The notes under the pieces: generated by a model
Seen by the model: the letters and a program-made list of their open reading frames with translations, nothing else
Databases searched by the model: none
What the model was told of the DNA's origin: nothing
Shown here: positions 1 through 11,990 of the stretch, in pieces
How positions within the stretch are numbered: position 1 is the first letter of the stretch
Layout: each line of letters begins with the position of its first letter
Made by a program: the position numbers and the translations under genes
NCBI RefSeq assembly: GCF_028769735.1
Contig: NC_088175.1
Location: forward strand, 5,270,001 to 5,334,000
Direction of reading: 5' to 3'
Length of the DNA: 64,000 nucleotides
Origin: Zonotrichia leucophrys gambelii
Taxonomy: Eukaryota; Chordata; Aves; Passeriformes; Passerellidae

Positions 1-282
1 ATACACTAAGGAGTTCCAGGAAGAAAATTCTGCCTCAAAGCATTGACTTCCCAGAGCTAACCTTCTGTAGGAAAATACAGTGATTCCAGACTAATAGCCT
101 TCCATATCCTGGGCTTTTCCCAGCACAAATAGTTGCCCTGTATTTCCTGGCCAATTAACCTGTGTTGATTGAGATGCAGCTTGGCAGCATGAACAGACAT
201 GGTCAGGGAGAATGGAAAATTTTATGTTAAATCCTGTGGTAAGAATTCACTGACTTTATTCAAGGCTGGAAACTTTCAGATA

Positions 283-300
283 GAAAAGTGAAACTGAAAC
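283..300 (+). promoter_or_regulatory. ISRE/IRF-like motif
   Basis: GAAAAGTGAAACTGAAAC contains a perfect GAAANNGAAAC core at 290-300 and a third GAAA at 283. It lies about 10 kb beyond the 3' end of TNFAIP2. Motif match only. Confidence 0.3.
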
Positions 301-2984
301 GTGTGAAACAAGAGAAAAATTGGAGTTATTCATTGAGCAACAGGGAAAGTAGGGGGGAAGTGACCTGTTGTGGCAGAGCTGTGGTCTTGCTGCACCAACA
401 AGACATTGCAGGATCTTTACATCTTCTCTGATTTCTGTGTCCATCATTTCTGTTATTCCCTTATTATAACTGTTTTTAAAGGTGAAAACTGGCACCAGAG
501 GCATGTGGGTCAGCAAAAACAGAAGGCAAATATTATCTCTAGGTCCTTCTGCAAGGGTGGTGAGGTGTGTTTCATCATGCCAGAGCAGGAACAGCTCTTC
601 CAGGTTGACTCTTTATTTTTCACACAGATCCCATCATTCATCTGGTCATGGATGATGATAGAGGTGGGTGGGAGGAGAGGAGATGAACAGGGATGGGGGC
701 AGTGTATGGTAACAGCATTGTCTGATGAGAGTCCCTGGAGTGGCTGTGGTCCAGAACAACTGAAACCATCCATGAAGTGTGATTACAGTGCTTGGCACTA
801 TTTCTGAGCTGTCTGTTCCTCATTTGCACTGCTGTCCCTGCCACATCAGTTTTGCAACAGTTGAAGAAAAAAGCCAACAAAACCCAGCCATTCATGGTGG
901 TCAGGGAAGGAATTTGAGACTTGGAATTCCCGCAGGGATGCTCCCTGCCCTGTCCATGCCCCAGCAACATGTAACACTGGGACTTTCCTAGTCAGATCTT
1001 GCATCTCCTTGCTGGCACCTTTTGCATCACAGTGCCCCAGGTGTTGCACAGCAGATATCAGAAGGGAGGGTGGTGGGAGAGTTTGCTCCATTTCCAAACT
1101 TGTTGCCTTAGCCTGATTGAAAATCTGAGCTGGTCTGGTGGCCAAAGAGTGCCCAGGGACCTTTGGGCAGGGCTCAAAACCAGCTGTGAGACCATGACTG
1201 ATCCTAGGGCTGGCCACATCTGTTTTATTCCTGCTCTGTGAAATGCAGAACAGCCCCTTTTCCCAGTGCACAGACAGAATAAGCATTTGTCACTGAGCTC
1301 TGATCCTGGGCACAAGGGACCATCTAAACAGACAGCTGGTCCAAGGAGGGACAAGGGCAAGAACCTCTTCTCCCACTGAAACAGCAGTGGAGTTTGAGTT
1401 GGTGGGAGCAGAGTGTGATTTCTGCAGGGCTATTGCTGTGCATCTGGTCTGAAAAAAAGTGTGGTCCACTTCTTGAAGAATTTTTTGGCTTGGCTTGATT
1501 CCATTTATATTGGCAGCTGAAGCATGTTTCAGTGGTACCAGACAAATGCTTTGCACTGGAAATATAAAGCAAGCAGCACCTTGTAGCAAAGATTTTTTAA
1601 GGCTAGTCCTATCCAGATTATCTATGTGCTAAATCTATGCAGAAAAAAATGACTCAAAATCACTTGTGTAGCTAAAACCAAGTATAGATATAGAAATATG
1701 GATTGTATTATATTGAGCCAACTTGCAAGTTTTAGGCTGAACTATACAGATTGTTTGCATCCGGTTTCCGCAGCCATTGTTAAGGAGACTTGAGATTTCT
1801 TGAAGTTCTCTTGCCAATGTTTTCTTGAAATGAGGGATAAGTTAAAGCAAACAAACTCAAAGTGAAGCAAACACAATTCAACTGTGTGGAGAAAAGCCAA
1901 TAAAAATAATACTTATGTCCTTATTTTTGGCTTGATGTGGGCTGACCTATTGGACACACATTGTGATGTCAGCTGGACCGGGACATGATGATATATGTGT
2001 GTACTGCTCAGAGACACTGGACAGCTCTGCTTGGCTGGGGACCAAAGTGGCCTCTTCCCCACAGAGATACAGGCTAGAGAGCATATTGGGCAGGAAAGGA
2101 AAGTGAGAGAGCAGAGGAAACATGAGACCAGGGGCTGAGAGGGCATGTGCATTCCTGGGCTGATGAAATTGCCATCTGTCTTGGTTCTCTGCAGGGTAAA
2201 CACAGCGCCCACAGTGCCAAGGAAGCTGAGGACAGCAATTGTGCAGCTGCTGCTCTGAGGGATGTTCAGCTGCCATGGGCTCCTCCTGTGCACCTCTGAG
2301 CTTTGTTTGTCCATCATCATCTCTCTAGGTAGATCTTAGGAGGAGTTTTTTAGCCAAATGTGCAATTTCTACCTGGGCTCTGACTGCAGAGGTTTCCTCC
2401 TCTTCACAGCTGAGCAGCCACATTGGGGATTTCTAAAGGTCACACCACTGATGAATTATCTCTTTCCTCCATGTGATAAATTAGAAAGCTCAGTCTGCTT
2501 TCCAGAGCTATCAGGTCCCCTCTGGGACCAACACCGTGTGTCCCTGACACTCAAGAGACAACTTGGTGCTCACTTCTTCTTTCAGTGAGCCCCAGACCAA
2601 AACACTCTCCAAGTCCCCCATGGCCAGCCCTCCACACTGCACAAACACAGTTCATTCCTTTATTTCCTTTTCTTCTTGGCTTTGGTGGGTTGTTGTCAAG
2701 GTAAGCAAGGTAGAAACATCCGTCAGGACCCCATGATCTCCAGTCCATCAGCTGATCCTGTGCCAGCAGGATCAATGCCCACTGGGAGGGGTTCCTTGGG
2801 ACCCCAGCAGACACAGCTCAGCATATTTCTGGCTTGGTGTAAGTCAGGGACATTTCTGCCCCAGCATTGTGCAGTGCATGTGAACACTGTCTGGTTCTGT
2901 GGTCATCTCCTTCCTGCTCCCCCCTCAATTGATCTTATAGTGTGCAGCATTTAGACAATTTGGTCTGGCTATAAGAGCTGATAA

Positions 2985-3310
2985 GTGATGCTTGATTGTT
3001 GCCATCTTGTTGCAGGGGCTCCATACTGTTATCTCCTTATCACCAAAGTTTCATACCTTCTTGGTGTTTCTCGTGAGCAGCTCCTCAGAGCACTGCCTCT
3101 TCCTTCTTCACAAAGCAACCAACAAACTCCAATTCCCCACTCACCCAGCCAACCCACTCTTATATAACACTCTTCTTCTCATTGGCTACAGCTGTGGCCT
3201 GTTAAAGTCAAGCCTGTTCCTAATCTTTGATAATTGGCCCAGCTGCAGCTCCTTAGGGGTAAGATGACTTTCTACACTATCTTTATTTTCTTATATTCTA
3301 TCCCCCTACA
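2985..3310 (+). mobile_element. Candidate LTR fragment
   Basis: The sequence has the look of a passerine ERV LTR: a TTATATAACA TATA-like box, 'cattggctacagctgtgg', 'gataattggcccagctgcagc' and 'tcttatattctatccccctaca' as a possible end. No partner LTR or coding region is near. The boundaries are guesses. Confidence 0.35.
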
Positions 3311-6300
3311 CTTGATGACCTTCATTAGTGGCATTATTTTAATTCAGCTGCTTGAAGGACAGATGGGAGAGCAGTCCTATGCTGAGAAACACATGCCTCT
3401 GCTTTAAGGAAAATGCTCTGATCTGGGTAGATGGCAGCTAAAATCGGGGCTAGGAAAGAGCTCTGGCCAAGCAGCTCAAGAAGGGCCTCTGTTTTCTGGA
3501 TGCTGTGGCTGAAGGCAGGGCTGAGTTTAGGACAAGAGGCTGTTTGTGGGACTGATCACTTACAGATTGGTGAAGGTGTATCTGTGGTTCCTGTGGCAGA
3601 GGGGCAGTGGAGGGCTGGGTAGGGCACTCCTTGCTCCATGCTCTCCTCCTATGTAGCTCAATTTTGGCTTGTCACACACTGTTACCTGAATCTTCACCCT
3701 CAATAGAATTCTGGCCTCAGACCGGCTTCTGTGTGCAGCACAGCTGTGGCTGAAGCACAACTGAAGCTTTGCAGGTTGATGAAGAAACCCTTTTTGGCAA
3801 AAGAAACCTCTGCCTCACATTGTGGTTACACCACACCATTTCTTGCTATGCTTGGTACTATACAGGGGGAGGGAAATAACCCATTCTCCACTTGTGTTTT
3901 TCCAAGAGAAATGAAAATGCATTAAAGAGAACAGAAACACGGGAGGGTCAGATGGTCTGAGCATTGACAGCATCTCATCTGTCACTGCTGGTGCTCATGT
4001 GAGCTCTGGCAGCCATTGCCTTGCCTACGGTTCAAGGGAAGGAGTGAACGCTTCCAGCTGATTGCATCGCTGCCAAATATAGACCCACACGTCCTGGCTG
4101 CTCAGCATCTGACCTTGCACACTGTGTCTGCCTGGCTTTCACTCACAGCTCTGATGGCCCTCCCATGCCTCTGCCTGTGCTCTCCTGGACACTTTCCCCA
4201 GCTCGTGTACTGGAGACCCACACCCAGGCCCCCAGGAGACACCTTTGCTGACCTCATGTGTCATGCCCTTGGCTAGGAGTGTCTGGGGAAGCTGAGTCTC
4301 ACAGTGCTTCAGCCCCTGAGTGTGGTTTTGTTCTGTATTTGGAGATGGAATACCATGGTCTGTTTGGGATGGCCCATTGCTACCCAGTCACCTCATGCTG
4401 CAGTCACCTAAGCCAGGTGAAAGTCAGCACAAGCACAGCCAGGTGCTCATAATCTGTTCTTGCACCTGAGAGCTTCAAGGCTTGTACTTATGAGAGATGG
4501 AAATTAGGGTACAAAAGGCTTGCCTGAGTCACAACCTGCATGAATGTTCCACCAGAGAGGCTTCCTGCCTCTTCCTGCTCCTATGCTGTGGTTTGTACCC
4601 ATCAGGAACTTCTGACAGAGGCAGTATTTAAAGAGCTTTGCTCAGAGACCAGCTCTGGGTTCCCTTCCTGGTGCTGGTGCTAGGTCACCCTTCCCTTCCA
4701 CAGCACAGCCATCCTCTCTGACATCTCCCAGGATATCCAGACATGTATCACCTTTCTCCTGGGAACTCTTCCAGTTCCCTCCTTAGTAAGGAGATGGACA
4801 AACACTTGATTGCAGAGCTCGTTGTTTCCCATCTTACACACATAGACAGAGACTTCCCTCCTGCAGCAGCTGTCTGACAAACAGCTCTGCTGATAGGAGA
4901 GGTGACATTGCCCCTGGCCCTGGTGACTTCTCAGCCTGTCCTAAAGAAGAACACCTCTTGCACCAGAGCTCACAGGCTGCCCCAATGGCACACAGGTGAA
5001 GCACCTAAAAAACCAACCATGTAGCTCATCACTGGCTCAGGAGAGCAGCCACCTCAGCTTCTGAGTGACTGACATCCACCTTGTCCTTTTGGGCATACCC
5101 TGCAAGCATTTGTACAGCAAAAGCTTCAGAATGCAGAGAATTCAGAATTTCAGGACTGACCACTTGACAGTCCTGAATACTGGAAATAGTGATAGTAGAG
5201 ATTGTAAGATGACAGCATATTTTCTGGTTTTTGATTTTTAATTTTTACATTAGGCAGGAGCTGCACATCAGGACCACTGAAGCTCTTGATGGCTCATGGA
5301 CCTGGACAGAACAGAAAAGTCTTCTGTATGTTGTTTGCATTTCTGTCATAATATGTTAAATCTCCTACAACACAGTGAGCTGTGAGCTCTTATGGCCTGA
5401 ATTTTCTGATATTTTCCTTGCAGAGAAAGTTAACAGAAGGAATACTACCAAAACCCATGCTGGGACTCAGATATCTAAGGCCACACTGTGGCAGAGCATG
5501 GGAACAGAAAGGGGATTTCACACATCAGCACAACCAGTCTCGGGTCTCAGACTTCACAGTTTGGGTTGCCAAACAAAATATCCTGATTAGCCCACTTCCT
5601 GTGGAGGAAAAGTCAAATTTCCAGAAAACTGTTATTTGAAGGGCTGAAACTGGGCAAAAGGCTGGATGCAGAGTGTCTGTAAGGAAAAGAGTTGTATGGC
5701 AGTGGCATGTGTGGGGGTGCTGCGTCCATGTGTGATGCATGAGCCTTTGACTAAGAAATTATCTATGTTTTTCACAGCTCCAGTTTTCTGCCCTCAAAAA
5801 CCTATAGATTGTATTGCCTCCATTTGTAACAGGAAAGCATCTCTACAGAGGATATTTCTGTGTACAGAGAGGTAAACAGATTGCAGAAATCTGCTGTGTG
5901 TTGATTCTCTTCATGATAATTTGCACATTACATGGAAGTATTGCTCATGTACTATTGAAAGCAAGAATTTGCTTTTCAATTCAAGCTATATTGAAATGTA
6001 TGAAAATGGGCAATTCATAGTAGTATGAAAATGGCAATTCATAATTTTGAATAATAAGCTGAAGTTTGCAGTATGGAGTTGTTCATAGGAGACAGCAGAA
6101 AATTACAATGGAAAGAATAACATCATATCTGGATAGACACAGTGTTATTTTGTACAGAAAAGGCTTTTATACAAAGATAATGTTACATGAAGAGATGGGG
6201 TTCTGCCTATGGTCTACAGGGAACATTGAAGGGAGGGTTTTGAGGGAGGTGGAAGGTAGAACTTGTCCTTTTCTTAAGAGTGGTTTCCACCCAAGAAAAG

Positions 6301-9300
6301 TTGGCTGAAGAGGTTGTTCTGGACAACGCATGAATCTGGTCTTTCTTCAAAAGCTGCTATTGATTTCATGCTGTACGTGCTGATGTGACAAAATGTTCCC
6401 CAAGTAAATGCAATCTGAGCCCTTTGAGAGAAGCTTCATAGAGAAATCAAATCAAACAAAAATGGGAGCTTGGGCAGTTCATGCATTCCACAGTAATACT
6501 TTAGTCTTAGTGATATTTATAATGGACCTGAATGGGATGCTGAGCTGGACAGTTAAACAAAGACTTACAGAAGATTTTGAACGTGGCCAGAGGCATGGCA
6601 GACACTTGAAGGCTGCACTCCCACCTCAGTCTCTGCTTCTGCAGCCTCCTCTGTTTCCCTTACTGACATCCAGCTAAGGTTATCTGGATTACTCCTCATG
6701 CTGGGTTTTTTTTCCAGCTCCAGGACTAACCTGAGGATCTCACCTGTGATATCTTCTCAAGCTGCCAAGGCTGCTCCAGCAGCAGGTCTAGCTCACACAG
6801 CATGTGCAAGAGTTTCCTCCCCTTTTCCAGTAACTCTTTTCCAGTAAATCTTAGGAGGGGTCTTTCTGCATCCTGGTGGAGGGACACAGTGCTGCTCAGA
6901 GCTGCTTTCTGCAAACCACCCATGTCCAGGCAGGGCAGCAGTGACACCTCTGAATGCAGTGTGACCCCTTCAGGTGACATTCCCTGAACACCCACTTGCC
7001 TCAAAGCCCGTGTGGTCCACGATTGTGGTCTAGCACAAGGTTGTCACAAGCAGGTGGCTGCCAGGATCCTGCTGGGCTGAATGCCTCTCTTGGGGCATGG
7101 GAAATACCTCTGGCAGGGGGAGTGGGTAGCTTCAGCCAAGGTTTTTGGTTCTGTGCAGTCCCTTGCAGATTGTGAAGGGTCTGTGTCAAAATGAGTGCAG
7201 TTGGGGATGGGACCTGGGCTGACACAAGGGATCTGCTGTGTGGCAGCATGAAGATGACAGTCCCTGTTCCACGGGTCAGATGGTTTTCACCACTTCTTAC
7301 AGCCTTGGTGTAAAGGGGGCTGCAATGAAACCAAGGAGCAGAAACAGCCCTCTGTTTACTAGGACATAGCACTGTTAACTTCATCCTAACCTGTGAACTT
7401 GGTTGAGCTCTCAGCTACACTGCTCTTGCCAGTGGGACTTGGGGGTTGGCCTCACGCCTTTGGGATAGAGCTCAAAATCTCTTGAAGACTCCAGGACCAA
7501 TATTGTTCTACCTAAGGACTTGTTATAACCTCCTCCCATTGGAGAGGAGTACTTTTGAGAACTCAGCTTTTCTGCTAAATAATAAGATTTCCTCTTTTAT
7601 TAGTCCATTATGGGAGTTATTACAGCTCAAGTGCTCTGTCCTATTTGGATAAAAACTACTTGGATAAATAGCACTGAATTCCTTGACCTCAAATGATGGT
7701 TTTTCTGGGCGCTGGTACATAATTTGCCCTGGTGTGTCCCATCTGCTGGAAGGTTGAGAGAAGTGGCAGAATGTGGTCCCAGGGCCTCATTGGGTAGTGC
7801 TGGGAGACATCAGGAGACTTGTGGATAGCTGAAAGAAGGAGTTGAATACCTGAGAAGACCCAGAGAAGAGATTAAGAATGTCTCTGTAGGGAAGCCCCCA
7901 AGCTGGTCAGTTCAAGAGGGGTTTTTAAAACCTGATTTCAGGAGGAGAAAGCCCCTGGTAGCAAGCAGAAATGGTGCCCAGCAGGTGTGACATTCACTTC
8001 ACAGTAACCTTACAAACTTCATACTGCTTTAAAAAAACCCAGTTAACTTTTCCTCTGTAACAGCCCCTGAACAGCCTAAATGGGTGTGTCTGCTCCACTG
8101 CATTTCCTGTCTTTCCCTCTGGGAAGTGGGATTCACCTCTCTTCCCATTACTATGGATTTGTTTCTTTGCTAGGGTGGAAATCCATGTTTCCTGCGTTGA
8201 TGAGTAATTCTTGAAATCCCCTGACATTAGCTGCCATCTATTATTGTGGCTACAGGAAAGCCATTTTGTGTTTCAGGCATATCAGTGTCGTGGTGTTGCC
8301 ACATCCTCTTTTAAGTCATGCAGGAAGGCAGCAATTACTCTTGTGGATTTCAACCTACAGCATGGGAAAGCATGATTTTGCTAGAGCCACGCTCAAGCTC
8401 ACTTACCTCTATTCTCACCTATTCCCAAAACAACCTTCCTTCCTGGTGCTCCTGCCTGTTTAGTCCCCAGTACTGGCTTTTGACCCAAGCAGGAGGCAGG
8501 TGATGGAGCAGCAAGTGAAACCTTCCTAGGAGATGCCAGACTTGCAGCTCAAGTGCCCTAAATCCTGTTGGGAAGGAGCCTCTGCCATCCCACTCCTGAC
8601 TGCAGCTGTGCCTTTCCTCTGGGATGCTCCATGCATTGCCTGGCTTCAGGTCTCTTCCCACTGGATTGGGGTTTCCAGGTTTTCTTCTATTAAAGTTCAT
8701 ATTAGCTATGCTAAAGGCAGGATTTGAAAATGGGTGTTGGCAATTTGTTGCCACATTCTCAGTGAAGATGACCATACATTTCCTGCTTTACAGCAATTAG
8801 CAGGTGAGGAATGTGTCACCAGGCACCTCACTGAAGCCAGCACTGTCTACCTGGAAAAGCCCACCTACCAAATCACTTTGCTCTAGTCTCTCTTAAGATC
8901 AGCACATCAGCAAATCCTGTGGCCTTTAGTTCAGTGCTGTCATTCCTCAGTGGATTTCAGAGAGAGGATCCAGGCTCAAAGGGAAGGAATTACTGGCATT
9001 CTGGCTTCTTAACCCTTTATTTCCAGGTCAGCAGTTCCCAAAGTTTCATATCAGGCCCTAACAAAACATTTCTACTGTTCTTTTTCTCCCCATCACACTC
9101 ACACTTGAGTCTGTGATCCCTCTGGAGGTTTTGGCTTCCCCTGCAGAAAGGGCAGAGGTTCCCCAGGTGTCCCTGGGGACTCACACCTCAGGTGGCTCCT
9201 GCAGGAGCAGAGGAGGGACTAATGCCTCAGGCCACTCCCTGCTATGCTGTGGTTTGTGTCCTTTGCACTGCAGATTGCAAGTCTTCTGTCAAACGATGGA

Positions 9301-10548
9301 AGTGCCAGGTGGGAGGGATGGGCAGGGAGCCAGGAGTGTTGTGTGTGGGTGTCTGAGCTCAGCCTGTGCCCACTGTGGTGGCTGCTGTGCGCTGATGTGC
9401 TGGGGACACTGATGACAGCAAACAGGGAGAGCTAGCAATGCCACAGCAGCTGTGCTCAGGAACCAGCTTTCCTGACTCTTCTGTAAAATTGATCCTATTT
9501 TTTAATCTTTGCAATCTGCTCTGCCTCCAAGGAGGGGCAGGCATCAGCATCAGCAGAGGTAGCGTGATAAAGAAAGTCGAGCCACGCTGACCTCAGAAAA
9601 TTTTATTTACTTACTTTTTAGAAGTGCTATTTATCATATTGAACTAACACTGTTATCAGAAGACATTTGTGCAACCTCCTGAAACTACCTGGCTGTGTGT
9701 AATATGCCACCTATAAATAAATGCCATCTGAAATGTCGAGTCATGCGGGAAGATAAATAAATTAGTTTCCTGAGCTCATTAGAGATGAAAGCTGGGGTTT
9801 TATAGCAGGATGAAGAGATTGCACAATGCACTTCCATATGGCTTATGAAATGTGTATGAAAACCATTTTCTCCTACCCATGCTAATTATGATATATAAAT
9901 AGATACTGTTTCCCTTTGGGCACTTACTTAGCTGGATTTTTTTTAAAAGATCAGTGTAATCACTTGTATGATGCATTTCTGTAGGCCTTTAACAGATCTC
10001 TAAATCAAAATATGTATTTTTATAGCAATAAAGTGACCTTTCACTAATTGGGAAGGAAAATGTTACCCAATAGGTGACAGTTGTCATAAGTGCTCAGCAC
10101 AGTCAGAAGTCCTTTTGGCATTTGCCTTTAAACTGTAGCTGAGACAAGTGTTTAAATAATAATTTTTTAACCCATGTGTCTATGTGAGTTTTGTGTGAGT
10201 GTGCTTAAGGAAGGAGAGGGTGATTTGTGCTGCCTGTGGACAGGCTGCAGGCTAAAATCTAAGCACTGTTTTTCACTCAGGGCACAATTTTGCTGCAGGA
10301 CCTGTTGACAGAAGTCTCATCTGAACATGTGCCACTGGCCACTGCTAGTGAGCAGCCACCCTGTTCAGTAAATGTCTTACTGGGGCAGCAGCAATGCTTT
10401 TCCAGCCTGTCTGTAGTCCAGAAACACCCCCTACTTGGAACCAGTGGGTGATATTCACCAGAGCAGGCTGGGAGAAATGGCCCTTTGAAGGACAACATAG
10501 CAGTGGCAACACAGTAAACTGTCACTTTTCTAGCATATTTGAATACTG

Positions 10549-10554
10549 TTTATT
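10549..10554 (-). terminator. Candidate TNFAIP2 poly(A) signal AATAAA
   Basis: This is the first AATAAA on the minus strand after the TNFAIP2 stop codon, 1.3 kb downstream. The canonical hexamer sits in AT-rich context. No transcript evidence is available. Confidence 0.45.
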
Positions 10555-11848
10555 ATAAACATCGCAAATTAGTATCTCTAACTGAGAAAAAATAAAATTG
10601 GATGCAAAAATACACTGGTGGTATATTGCATATACATATAAATACATTATATAGTTTGCACAGTCATCAGGCATCTTCCTTCTGGACTTTCCACAGGCTG
10701 ATGCTAAAGCTGAAACAGGAGAACAGAAGGGAAAGGTCTCCAAATATACACAGTGCTGTTTTGGCAAGTGATTAAGTTCCTAAAAAAACTGTGCTGTAAG
10801 AAACAAAACACAGTTTCACAAGAGACCCATTTGTATTTTCACATCGTATCTACCTCACAGCACAAGGGGAAAGAGTGAGCAAGAGAATGGTGACACATAC
10901 AGGGTGCTCAGTATGTATTGATGACATTTGAGACCAGTCCCACACCCCATTCAAAGCCTGCATTGTTAATGGGGTCTGGAAGTCCTCTCCTTGGTAAGGA
11001 GGACTTCAGTAATACCCAAAGTGTTTTACCAGCTGCTGCTTAACCCAGACAATCCATTTCAATAGGCAGCTTGCTCCCAGCCTCTGTTTGAGGGGTCCCT
11101 CTGTGCAGATGCACTGGATGGGGTCACTGCCAGGGGCCCAGCATCTCTCACCTCACAGAGGTGGAGGAAGCACACACTCTCCAGGGCCAGTTCCCCACTG
11201 GAAACCCCAAGGCCCTGGGCAGTGCTGCTGCCCTGGGTCAGAGCCTGCAGCTGCTGCAGGGGGGCTGGCGGGAGCCCTGCCACAGCTGGGCTGCAGCTCC
11301 TCCTCCCCAGGAACCTGGTGCCTCTCCCACCAGCCTTACACAGTGCCCTGCCTGGCTCTGAGGAAGGCAGATGGATTGCAAGCATGCTCACATGGGACTT
11401 TCCCAACATCTCGAGAGTTCATGGGATGCTACACATCTCTAAATGTTGGTTTCAGTTTTTGTTTCCCTTAATTCCCTTAGAAGATAAAAAGCTACATAGG
11501 TGGCGCCTGCTTGGTCTGTGATGTGGCCTTCGTGGCACCCTGAGAGGTAGATGGAGTTCAGAGCTCCAGGGCAGTGTCCAGGCAGAGAATGTAGTGGCAC
11601 AAGGAGACCTCAGAGGGAATCCATGGCTGGTGGGAGGAGCAGCCCCAGTCTTTGTGGGCACTGCACCTCCCTGTGCCCAGCAACACATGGAGCACAATGA
11701 TTCCCACAGAGATGCTGAGCACCAGACTGGACAAAGCACTTTCCATAGGAAATGTGGCAGTGTGTGCCATGCATTGCTCCAGGAGATGGTCTCCATCCCT
11801 AGCTCACCCCACAGTCCAGCACAGGGCAGTGCCAAGGCAGGCCTTGGT
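10549..11848 (-). other. TNFAIP2: Probable TNFAIP2 3' UTR
   Basis: From the stop codon down to the first canonical AATAAA on the minus strand (10554-10549) is about 1.3 kb. The distal part, about 10.55-10.75 kb, is AT-rich and has an ATTTA motif on the transcribed strand. Some long open frames here are chance. The true cleavage site cannot be fixed from sequence; AATAAA-like sequence near 9601-9610 could extend the UTR. Confidence 0.5.
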
Positions 11849-11990
11849 CTAGGACACGTTGATGCTGGAGAAGAGTGGGGCCCTGGCCTGTGTGGACGCT
11901 GTGCTGTCTGCCAAGTAGCCCAGGATGCTCTTGAGTTCACTGCGTGACAGATTGGCTTTGATGTGCAGGAACGCTTCCAGGTGCCTTTTG
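11849..11990 (-). CDS. TNFAIP2: TNFAIP2 exon 12 (terminal coding exon)
   Basis: This encodes residues 643-689 (RKRHLEAFLHIKANLSRSE, C-terminus SSINVS) and a TAG stop at 11851-11849. The acceptor is CTCTTCCACAG, phase 2. The basic-His-Leu-x-x-Leu start after YPDIR parallels RKEHILAILALR in EXOC3L4. Confidence 0.9.

Larger units (their letters stand above)
1..10548. other. Intergenic region downstream of TNFAIP2
   Basis: No gene is supported. Open frames are short, lack paired splice sites and do not resemble known proteins. An LTR-like stretch lies at 2.99-3.31 kb. An AT-rich segment at 9.59-10.10 kb lacks repeat character and could be conserved noncoding DNA or extended TNFAIP2 3' UTR. A near-exact 20-bp duplication (tatgaaaatgggcaattcat) lies near 6.0 kb. 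In human the next gene in this direction is EIF5; it is not seen here. Confidence 0.5.
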
